Shown: piece by piece, positions 1-4,488 of the stretch
Layout: each line of letters starts with the position of its first letter
Numbering within the stretch: position 1 is the stretch's first letter
Assembly (NCBI GenBank): GCA_031275255.1
Contig: JAISPA010000256.1
Span: 1-5,703 of the forward strand
Direction of reading: 5' to 3'
DNA: 5,703 nucleotides
Origin: Acidaminococcales bacterium
GTDB taxonomy: Bacteria > Bacillota > Negativicutes > Acidaminococcales > JAISLQ01
The notes under the pieces: model-generated
The model's database searches: none
The model's input: only the letters and a program-made list of their open reading frames with translations
What the model was told of the DNA's origin: nothing
Program-made: the position numbers and the translations under genes

Positions 1-74
1 TGCTCTTCCCCGGTTAAAATCATGGCGTCTTTGCGCCTCTCAGGGCGGCAAACAGATACGCATATCTTATCCAT
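1..74 (-). CDS. Possible start of a hypothetical protein, cut by the left edge
   Basis: An ATG at 74-72 opens a frame with no stop to the window edge. The 24 visible residues begin MDKICVSVCRPERR and include two cysteines and a run of basic residues. I do not recognise the family. The start is supported by AAGG (86-83) eight bases before the ATG. That ribosome binding site lies in the outer arm of the palindrome at 79-292, so the gene would take its translation signal from that element. It has the same orientation as the Gx-transporter gene, 238 nt upstream, and could belong to the same transcript. With only 24 codons visible it may be a chance frame. Confidence 0.35.
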   Translation of the reverse strand, partial: MDKICVSVCRPERRKDAMILTGEE

Positions 75-78
75 TTAT

Positions 79-292
79 AGTACCTTGTAACACCTGAAGG
101 TTGTCAGCAAGCGGCGAGGATTTTTTCGCCGGGCAAGGCGCAAAATGCAGGCGAACCCCGCAGAATGCTTGCCTTCCCTGGTGCATTCTGCATTTGGCCG
201 TCCTTGGCCTTCAAAGGTTCGGCGAGGCTTTGCAACACCGCCCGGCGGGAAAAAGACCGCGTTTGGTAAACTTTCAGGTGTTACGGGGTGCT
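79..292. repeat. Large imperfect palindrome (foldback or MITE-like element)
   Basis: Two arms of about 90 and 110 nt are inverted copies of each other. The outer tips 79-98 and 273-292 match at 17 of 20 positions, including the perfect 12-mer GTAACACCTGAA and its complement (87-98 and 273-284). The middle parts 111-134 and 240-260 match well around GCCGGGC. Segments 140-157 and 216-233 match at 12 of 18. The centre is a perfect 9-bp inverted repeat, 160-168 and 183-191, around a 14-nt loop. The right arm carries about 24 extra bases (192-215), themselves partly palindromic. The element fills nearly the whole gap after the Gx-transporter stop. No clear target duplication or transposase is visible. 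It could be a non-autonomous mobile repeat or a long hairpin acting on transcription or mRNA stability. Confidence 0.7.
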
Positions 293-312
293 GGCAACAT
301 TATAAAACCGTT

Positions 313-840
313 TCAACTTTTCCCGGCGCGGAAAATTGCGCGTTCAAGCAACGTCAGGCCGCTTTGGGCGGCAAAACCGGTGAAAAGGCCGGCTGGCAGG
401 GAAAAGATGAGCAGCGGCGGCAGATAATATAAAAGTACCCGGTTGTTTATGACCAAACAGGCGGCCAGCAATTGGCCGGTATTGTGCGCCGCTGCGCCGG
501 CCAGGCTGACCCCTGCGAGCGAAACGCGCGGAATTTTCCGCGTCAGAATCATAACCGCGAGACTGGCCGCGCCGCCGGCTAAACTGAGCAAAAAGGCGGA
601 TGAGAGCAAAGAGCCGGTCAGCAAAGAGGCGAGAAAAACACGCAAAAAAATAACCGCGACGGCCAGCCGTAACGGCAAAAGATAAAGGCACATAAGCGTC
701 GCTATATTAGCCAGCCCCATTTTAGCGCCCGGCACCGGTAAAAGAAACGGGAGCGCACTTTCGGCAATATTGAGCGCCACCCCTATCGCCGCAAGGACGG
801 ACGCGAGAACAAGCCGGCGCGTTTCATCGCGATATGGCAT
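313..840 (-). CDS. Gx transporter family membrane protein (Hpre_diP_synt_I, EetB-like)
   Basis: This is a 175-residue, strongly hydrophobic protein with about five membrane segments, at roughly 8-26, 42-66, 68-100, 107-131 and 135-160. It carries the family signature near 27-46, with E27 and a PGAKMGLANI stretch, and an AHNTGQ motif at 118-123. The length is usual for the family. These proteins are often annotated as heptaprenyl diphosphate synthase component I, but are integral membrane proteins without prenyltransferase motifs; a transport-like role is more likely. I chose ATG 840 because AAGGTGA lies five bases before it; GTG 849 is in frame but has its purine tract directly against the codon. 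The gene overlaps the end of the NusG-II gene by 17 nt, implying translational coupling. Together with ApbE this suggests an EetB-like part in extracytosolic flavin or quinone redox. The substrate is unknown. Confidence 0.85.
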   Translation of the reverse strand: MPYRDETRRLVLASVLAAIGVALNIAESALPFLLPVPGAKMGLANIATLMCLYLLPLRLAVAVIFLRVFLASLLTGSLLSSAFLLSLAGGAASLAVMILTRKIPRVSLAGVSLAGAAAHNTGQLLAACLVINNRVLLYYLPPLLIFSLPAGLFTGFAAQSGLTLLERAIFRAGKS

Positions 841-1231
841 CAAGCTCACCTTCCGTTCCCGGCGCCTCTATTGCCGCATAAATTTTTCCGGGAATACAGA
901 CAATCATTTGCCGCGGCTTATTTATATAGGACATATGCATACATATTTTGTCAGGACAGGAGGCGCCGATCACCCTTACTCCCTTTTCCGGGTCAAATTC
1001 AAAGGTTATCGGGCCGGCCGCGCTGGCGAAAGACTGCGTGAAAACATTCCCCTGTTTAAGTTGCGCAAGGCGTACGGAAAACAGCTCCGTTTCCTGGGCG
1101 GCGACGAATACCCGGCCGCCGGCGGCCTCCCAATTGGCAAGGGCGGGGATAAATGACAGCAGGGACAGAAGAAGTATTAAACCCGCTATGTAAAGGTCAT
1201 TCTTGCCGATAAAGCCATTTGCTTTTTTCAT
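824..1231 (-). CDS. NusG domain II-containing protein (EetA-like)
   Basis: This is a 135-residue protein with a basic N-terminus, one membrane segment or uncleaved signal at about 13-32, and an extracytosolic NusG domain II (PF07009 type) covering about 38-125. The hallmark is SCPDKICMHM at 91-100 followed by IVCIPGKI at 110-117, giving the conserved cysteines C92, C97 and C112. The residue after the second cysteine cluster is Ser101, where I expect Gly. It has no KOW or NGN domain and is not the transcription factor NusG. ATG 1231 lies inside the end of apbE (35-nt overlap). AAAGGA stands 14 nt upstream, rather far, so translation may depend on coupling with apbE. As recalled, such genes sit beside Gx-transporter and ApbE genes in flavin-based electron transfer loci (Listeria EetA). 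The biochemical role is not established. Confidence 0.87.
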   Translation of the reverse strand: MKKANGFIGKNDLYIAGLILLLSLLSFIPALANWEAAGGRVFVAAQETELFSVRLAQLKQGNVFTQSFASAAGPITFEFDPEKGVRVIGASCPDKICMHMSYINKPRQMIVCIPGKIYAAIEAPGTEGELDAISR

Positions 1232-2378
1232 TTTTCACAAATTTATCCTTTAATCCGGCGGAAATGTAAACAATTAGGTCGCTGCCGACGATCACCGCCT
1301 CCACCTCGGGGATGTTTTCCATCATGGACAGGCTTTCGGCCGGCGGCAGGAGAAAAAAGAGGGTGGAATAATAGTCGGCCAAAAAAGCGTTTTGCGTAAC
1401 GGCGGTGGCGCTGATGTTCCTCCTGCTCGGCCAGCCTGTCTCCGGCAGCAGTATATGATGGTAACGGCTGCCGTCCACTTCAAAATAACGCTGGTAGTCG
1501 CCTGAAGTCGCCACGCTTTCGCCGGGCGACAGTTTGAGTACGCCTAAGTTACCGTTCAGGTCGCGCGGGTCTTGTATGCCGATAAGCCAGGGGGTTTTGT
1601 CCGGTTTTTCCCCCACGACCTTGATATTGCCGCCGCCGTTGACCAAAGCGCAGATGATATTCGGGTCGCCGGCCAAAAACCTGCCGGCTTCCTCCACCGC
1701 CCAGCCTTTGGCCAGCGCGCCAAGGTCTATGGACATGCCCTTTTCTTCAAGGTAAACCGTTTCCTGCTGCGCCGCGAGCGACAGTTTCTCCTTGCCCGTA
1801 AGCCGCATGGCCTTTTGCAATTCGCCTGTTCCCGGCAGTTTTCTTTCCTCGCGGCATCTGTTCCAAAGATCGGTCAGCGGCCCTAAAGTTATATCAAATT
1901 CGGGATACTGTTGGCTTAATACGAAATCTATGACGAAGAATACATCGGTGGATACGGTAACCGGCGTGACGCCGGCTTTGCCGTTTATCCGCGCGATTTC
2001 CGAAAGTTCTTCCCTGCCGTAGCGGTCCGTACGGTCCGCGATATTTTGCATCAGGGCTAAAGCGCTGTTTATGACTTCACCGGTTTTTTGCCGGTCTCTG
2101 CCTGTAGCGTCTATTTGCACGATGGTGTCCATCATGAATTTAGTGGCGCTGCTTTTTTCCAGGCCTTTTTTGCAGGCGGCGGACAGGAAAATGAGCGGCA
2201 GGAGAAAAAGTGCGAGCAATTTTAGGCAAAAAGGCGGCAAGTATCGGAAACTGCCGGCAAAATTTGCCTTTGAAGCCTTTCTGATTTGAACGTAAACCAA
2301 AGACAACACATCCGAATTACTTTTATTTAAAAACAAATGTCTCCCGCTGAAAATAAAGCGCTTACGGCGTTTTGTCAA
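1197..2378 (-). CDS. apbE: FAD:protein FMN transferase, ApbE family lipoprotein
   Basis: ApbE enzymes use FAD and Mg2+ to attach FMN to a Ser/Thr of target proteins outside the cytoplasm. Residues 52-69 form a hydrophobic signal ending in the lipobox LSAAC, with Cys69 the likely lipidated residue. The catalytic domain follows, from about 79 to 375. Family motifs are FDITLGPLTDLW (161-172), IDLGALAKGWAVE (217-229), ALVNGGGNI (244-252), SGDYQRYF (292-299), a YHHILLPETGWP stretch (306-317) and AFLADYYSTL (331-340), with Asp335 the probable metal ligand. TTG 2378 is preceded by AGGA six bases upstream. The region before the signal is then about 50 residues, unusually long, so a later TTG or GTG (for example 2309 or 2300) may be the true start. 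The gene overlaps the NusG-II gene by 35 nt and heads the operon. No flavinylation target motif of the type D/E-x-x-S/T-G-A-T is seen in the window. Confidence 0.93.
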   Translation of the reverse strand: MTKRRKRFIFSGRHLFLNKSNSDVLSLVYVQIRKASKANFAGSFRYLPPFCLKLLALFLLPLIFLSAACKKGLEKSSATKFMMDTIVQIDATGRDRQKTGEVINSALALMQNIADRTDRYGREELSEIARINGKAGVTPVTVSTDVFFVIDFVLSQQYPEFDITLGPLTDLWNRCREERKLPGTGELQKAMRLTGKEKLSLAAQQETVYLEEKGMSIDLGALAKGWAVEEAGRFLAGDPNIICALVNGGGNIKVVGEKPDKTPWLIGIQDPRDLNGNLGVLKLSPGESVATSGDYQRYFEVDGSRYHHILLPETGWPSRRNISATAVTQNAFLADYYSTLFFLLPPAESLSMMENIPEVEAVIVGSDLIVYISAGLKDKFVKNEKSKWLYRQE

Positions 2379-2442
2379 ATATTTTCCTACATAAGCTTAT
2401 ACATAAACAAGATAACACAGGTTATGAAGTCTGCGCAACCAC

Positions 2443-2472
2443 ATTATTTTAAAGCGCACGTTAAAAAGTCAA
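2443..2472 (-). promoter_or_regulatory. Candidate sigma-A promoter of the apbE operon (proximal)
   Basis: TTGACT (2472-2467) and AATAAT (2448-2443) are separated by 18 nt, each five of six to consensus. Transcription would start near 2436, giving a leader of about 58 nt to TTG 2378. A perfect palindrome, TTCATT-GTAA-AATGAA (2476-2491), lies just upstream of the -35 and could bind a regulator. A further TTGACA at the apbE start codon (2378-2373), 17 nt before TATTTT, would fit only if translation begins downstream. Confidence 0.5.
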
Positions 2473-2578
2473 CTGTTCATTGTAAAATGAAATACAACGG
2501 AAACAGACAATAGAAAACCATAGGGAAGAGCGCTGTCATTGAGCCTGACAAAAACGGCAATGAAAGGAGCGAGACTCT

Positions 2579-2671
2579 ATGGTGCAAAAAGAGCATACAA
2601 CAAAACGGCGGACATTTCAACACCTGCCAACAAGTAAGCGCAAAAAAGATGCCATAATTTCAGCCGGGTAA
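2579..2671 (+). CDS. Possible small basic protein, 30 codons
   Basis: ATG 2579 follows AAAGGAG with a 9-nt spacer, a good ribosome binding site, and the frame ends in TAA at 2669-2671. The 30-residue product begins MVQKEHTTKRRTFQHL and is rich in Lys and Arg, with no membrane segment. I do not recognise it. It is the only plausible plus-strand gene in the window and lies between the apbE promoter region and the tRNA terminator, so its transcript would be antisense to the apbE leader if that starts at the distal promoter. No convincing plus-strand promoter is seen upstream. A weak GGGTAA/TTACCC inverted repeat (2666-2689) overlaps its stop. It may be a real small protein, the remnant of a longer DNA-binding gene, or chance. 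Confidence 0.3.
   Translation: MVQKEHTTKRRTFQHLPTSKRKKDAIISAG
2592..2620 (-). promoter_or_regulatory. Candidate distal promoter of the apbE operon
   Basis: TTGAAA (2620-2615) and TATGCT (2597-2592) are separated by exactly 17 nt. Transcription would begin near 2585 and give a leader of about 200 nt before apbE. It lies inside the possible small plus-strand ORF. Weaker than the proximal candidate in its -10 box. Confidence 0.3.
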
Positions 2672-2739
2672 TAGTATAACAATTTACCCAGCGCCCCGGT
2701 AATACAGCCAATAATCTGACGATACTCAATTTTGCCCGT

Positions 2740-2782
2740 AAAACAACAAGCGCACCCGCCCGATGGTTTCGGGCAGGTGCGC
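2740..2782 (-). terminator. Rho-independent terminator of the tRNA-Leu transcript
   Basis: A 14-bp GC-rich stem with a single mismatch (2782-2769 with 2763-2750) and a five-base loop is followed on the minus strand by TTGTTGTTTT (2749-2740). It begins 24 nt after the tRNA CCA end, the expected place for termination of a tRNA unit. On the plus strand the stem is followed by an A-rich tract with few T residues, so termination in that direction is less likely. Confidence 0.85.
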
Positions 2783-2806
2783 CGCAACAAAATATGATTG
2801 TTGATT

Positions 2807-2894
2807 TGGTGCCGAAGGCCGGACTCGAACCGGCACGTGGGGTTGCCACGCTTGATTTTGAGTCAAGTGCGTCTGCCAATTCCGCCACTTCGGC
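2807..2894 (-). tRNA. tRNA-Leu, anticodon CAA (decodes UUG)
   Basis: The acceptor stem pairs GCCGAAG (2894-2888) with CTTCGGC (2817-2811). It is followed by discriminator A and an encoded CCA (2810-2807). The anticodon arm has the stem CTTGA/TCAAG around loop CTCAAAA, giving CAA. A long variable arm (CGTGG/CCACG) and a TTCGAGT T-loop confirm a class II leucine tRNA; the 88-nt length is normal. There is no promoter directly upstream; the nearest good one is at 3101-3128, so the tRNA seems to be processed from a transcript that first includes the structured region 2915-3095. The terminator lies just downstream. Apparent long ORFs across it are translations of the tRNA and its flanks. Confidence 0.97.
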
Positions 2895-2914
2895 GCTGCA
2901 GCATGGTAATTTCA

Positions 2915-3095
2915 TCCGCTGCGGAACGGGGCTTCGCTACGCGGAAAATCCGGCTCCCACAGAACGTCAGCCGAGTCTGCGCCAAACCCGGACGCCCTAT
3001 GCTTGCCGGGAGACACAGAGAGGACTCACCTCCGAAAGGACGAGTTTACCTCGCCGGAGAGGGTTAGTTCCGTGACAAAAACTCCTATTACAAAA
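2915..3095 (-). ncRNA. Candidate structured RNA upstream of tRNA-Leu, class unknown
   Basis: This GC-rich stretch between a consensus-like promoter and tRNA-Leu has no convincing gene but many complementary segments in minus-strand RNA. CGGAAC (3072-3067) can pair with GTTCCG (2927-2922) to close a domain of about 150 nt. Inside it lie CGAG-GTAAA-CTCG (3053-3041) enclosed by CTCCG/CGGAG (3059-3055 with 3034-3030), CCCGG/CCGGG (3010-3006 with 2991-2987), CGCAGA/TCTGTG with one wobble (2981-2976 with 2963-2958), and CGGA-TTT-TCCG (2952-2942). A competing hairpin, GAGG/CCTC (3032-3020), overlaps the second stem. I compared it by eye with remembered features of 6S, SRP, RNase P, tmRNA and common riboswitches and could not assign it. 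It may be a small RNA cotranscribed with the tRNA or a structured leader; ends are approximate. Confidence 0.4.
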
Positions 3096-3100
3096 CAGAG

Positions 3101-3128
3101 TTTACATTATTTACAGTCATTTTGTCAA
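3101..3128 (-). promoter_or_regulatory. Promoter of the structured RNA / tRNA-Leu transcript
   Basis: A perfect -35 TTGACA (3128-3123) stands 16 nt before TGTAAA (3106-3101), a four-of-six -10 box. Transcription would start near 3094, about 200 nt before the tRNA. It is the best minus-strand promoter between the MarR stop and the tRNA, in an AT-rich island within GC-rich surroundings. No terminator is visible between the MarR stop (3217) and this point, so read-through may add to expression. Confidence 0.55.
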
Positions 3129-3216
3129 GTTCATCCGAAAGATCATAAATATGGGTTTGCACAAGGAAATCACCGGGCGGATAAAGGCCCTGCGCCAAAT
3201 CCCACGGCCGGACAGT

Positions 3217-3657
3217 TCATTTTTTCCGCGCGCTGACAAGCCCTTTATTTATTTTGTCCAAGACATCGTACATTGTCTGCCGCCTTTCGCCGACGGCGTC
3301 GCCAAACATACTGTCGTATACGGCTTTATAATCCGCCTTGCATTTGTTGCAGACAGCAATTCCTTTATCGGTGAGGCTGACCCTGACGCACCGCGCGTCG
3401 CGCGGGTCCGTAACCCTGTTGACGAGGCCGGCGGTCTCCATGCGCCGCAAAGATACGCCAACGGTGGCCTTGCTTACGCCGAGCGCATTGGCCAATTCTT
3501 TTTGTGAACGGCCGGAGCGTTCGTCCAAAAGAAGCAATATGTCCGTCTGCCCGACATAAAGATTAAATTTTTGGGATATTTTGTCAACACATTCTGCGTA
3601 TTCGGCAATCACGCTGTTGAATATATTAGTAAGCTCATCCTTTTGTTTTACAATCAT
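3217..3657 (-). CDS. MarR family transcriptional regulator
   Basis: This is a 146-residue winged helix-turn-helix protein of usual MarR length. The N-terminal helices (1-34) and C-terminal helices (100-143) would form the dimer interface. The DNA-binding part is SQKELANALGVSKATVGVSL (51-70) plus RRMETAGLV (71-79), followed by the wing with DPRDARCVRVSLTDKG (84-99), matching the conserved DxRxxxxxLTxxG pattern. Cysteines at 23, 90, 103 and 106, with C103 and C106 in a CxxC, could allow redox or metal sensing, but this is speculative. ATG 3657 is well supported by AGGAGGT five bases upstream. A GC hairpin sits three bases before that site. MarR proteins usually repress their own or adjacent genes. 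The nearest candidates are this gene and the thioesterase/kinase pair, all on the same strand. The ligand is unknown. Confidence 0.93.
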   Translation of the reverse strand: MIVKQKDELTNIFNSVIAEYAECVDKISQKFNLYVGQTDILLLLDERSGRSQKELANALGVSKATVGVSLRRMETAGLVNRVTDPRDARCVRVSLTDKGIAVCNKCKADYKAVYDSMFGDAVGERRQTMYDVLDKINKGLVSARKK

Positions 3658-3671
3658 AAATACCTCCTCTC

Positions 3672-3688
3672 GCCGGCTTGCCGCCGGC
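3672..3688 (-). promoter_or_regulatory. GC hairpin abutting the marR ribosome binding site
   Basis: In the marR leader a perfect 6-bp stem of GCCGGC repeats with a five-base loop (3688-3683 with 3677-3672) ends three bases before the AGGAGGT site (3668-3662). GCCGGC is self-complementary, so the DNA also contains two identical palindromes. The hairpin could limit ribosome access, expose the site, or stabilise the mRNA 5' end. The function is inferred from position only. Confidence 0.45.
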
Positions 3689-3796
3689 TGCCTTCATTTT
3701 TCAGGCCAAAAGCGGCGTTTGCGCTGCTTGGCTGTATGCCTCAGGGCAAGTTCAGTACAATAATAAACTGTTTTAGCGCATTGATTTGTTCCTAAT

Positions 3797-3838
3797 ATTA
3801 TTTTACCCTAATTATGCGAAATGGGAAAGTAAAATAAT
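3797..3838. promoter_or_regulatory. Perfect 10-bp inverted repeat, possible operator
   Basis: ATTATTTTAC (3797-3806) is repeated inverted and exact as GTAAAATAAT (3829-3838), with 22 nt between, inside the AT-rich core upstream of marR. Centre-to-centre spacing is 32 bp, about three helical turns, which would place two regulator sites on the same face of the DNA. The small palindrome TAATATTA (3793-3800) overlaps the left arm. The autoregulated MarR product is the obvious candidate binder, but typical MarR operators are shorter palindromes with close half-sites. Confidence 0.45.
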
Positions 3839-3970
3839 CGCAATAATAATGTTTTTTTTATAATAAATCGGCTGCGCCGCACTTTGCGCCGGCTCATATT
3901 ACAATTTCCCCGGCTATTTGCCGCAACCGGGAGCAAACAGGCAATCAGCAGGAGCGGCGGTTCCCCACGC

Positions 3971-4474
3971 TCAACCTCCTATGCCGATGTATTTTTTCGC
4001 TATGGTGTCAGGCGCTTTTATCCCGCCCGCAGGATGCTCTCCCAAAACGAAAAAAGTACCCTGCGCCGTGGCCAAAAGCTCCCCTTCCTGCGTGCGGGCT
4101 TCGCCTTCCGCCACTACGATGCGCCTGCCGGCATGTACCGCACGCCCGGTTATATTAACCAGCGCGCCTTTTCCGCAATTGGCGATGAAGGAAGTGGTAA
4201 TATTTAAGGTAACAATGCTGGAATGTACTTTCAGATGACAGGCATAGCCCATTACCGTGTCCAGCACGCTCACAAACACGCCGCCGTGTACCGCACCGTA
4301 TATGTTGGTATGCTTATCCTTTATGGGCAGGGCTATTTCCACCCCACAGTCTTCTTTTATCGTCATGCCGCTCGGCTCCAGCACGGCGACCGCCGGATTT
4401 TGTTCAAGGAGCATACTCAGCAGATCATCTTTGTAGAGCGGAGAAGCCGTATCGTCGATTTTTTTAAACTCCAT
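3971..4474 (-). CDS. PaaI family hotdog-fold thioesterase
   Basis: This 167-residue protein has the hotdog thioesterase fold, which hydrolyses acyl-CoA or related thioesters in the cytoplasm, usually as a homotetramer. The active-site region is HTNIYGAVHGGVFVSVLDTV (55-74): Asn57, His63-Gly64-Gly65 and Asp72 match the PaaI pattern in which HGG positions the thioester carbonyl and Asp/Glu on the long helix acts in catalysis. The later strands TLNITTSFI (89-97), VNITGRAVHAGRRIVVAEGEA (106-126, abridged here by position) and LLATAQGTFFV (133-143) complete the sheet. The length is slightly above the usual 130-150 because of N- and C-terminal tails. ATG 4474 is preceded by AAGGTGA. It follows the histidine kinase by 14 nt, so the two are probably cotranscribed. 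The specific substrate (phenylacetyl-CoA, hydroxybenzoyl-CoA, DHNA-CoA or other) cannot be read from sequence. Confidence 0.88.
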   Translation of the reverse strand: MEFKKIDDTASPLYKDDLLSMLLEQNPAVAVLEPSGMTIKEDCGVEIALPIKDKHTNIYGAVHGGVFVSVLDTVMGYACHLKVHSSIVTLNITTSFIANCGKGALVNITGRAVHAGRRIVVAEGEARTQEGELLATAQGTFFVLGEHPAGGIKAPDTIAKKYIGIGG

Positions 4475-4488
4475 AACTCACCTTAATT

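Larger units (their letters stand above)
3658..3970. other. Intergenic region between thioesterase and marR, no gene seen
   Basis: This 313-base gap has an AT-rich core (about 3780-3870) flanked by GC-rich sequence. It contains the inverted repeat at 3797-3838 and the hairpin at 3672-3688. Near the thioesterase end there are weak GC stems such as CCCGG/CCGGG in minus-strand RNA (about 3932-3907) and CGGC/GCCG (about 3891-3870). Neither has a proper T tract, so I do not call a terminator. I found no -35/-10 pair with good spacing for marR. A good ribosome binding site (AGGAGGT, inside the thioesterase end) precedes a GTG that opens only a seven-codon frame. Confidence 0.6.

Noticed and set aside
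101..432. Two plus-strand frames of about 100 codons at the left end, and many plus-strand frames opposite the kinase and apbE genes
   Set aside because: They lie over the palindrome or mirror well-supported minus-strand genes, have no ribosome binding sites and encode low-complexity arginine- and proline-rich products.
2521..2570. Small stems such as TGTCA/TGACA and TCATTG/CAATGA in the apbE upstream region
   Set aside because: They are short, mutually exclusive and without a T tract, so neither a terminator nor a riboswitch can be supported.
2740..2894. tRNA-Leu 3' end as an attachment site of an integrated element
   Set aside because: No second copy of the tRNA 3' end, integrase or other mobile gene is seen in the window, and the normal terminator directly follows the tRNA.
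2577..2915. Open frame of 112 codons on the minus strand covering the tRNA
   Set aside because: Its AEVAELADALDSKSS segment is the typical conceptual translation of a class II leucine tRNA, and the frame also runs through the terminator. The rest has no ribosome binding site or recognised domain.
2963..3016. GTG-started frame of about 34 codons after a GGAGGTGA motif within the structured RNA region (running left to about 2913)
   Set aside because: The spacing of 12 nt is too long, the product is unrecognised, and the purine motif is explained as one side of a hairpin.
2978..3200. The 10-mer CTGCGCCAAA occurs at 2978-2987 and again at 3190-3199
   Set aside because: Flanks do not extend convincingly. 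A short repeat in a region of this composition may be chance; no CRISPR-like or tandem pattern is present.
3840..3965. Hydrophobic stretch PPLLLIACLLPVAANSRG read on the minus strand after the thioesterase stop, resembling a signal peptide
   Set aside because: No in-frame start with a ribosome binding site precedes it; the nearby GTG is in another frame and stops after seven codons.
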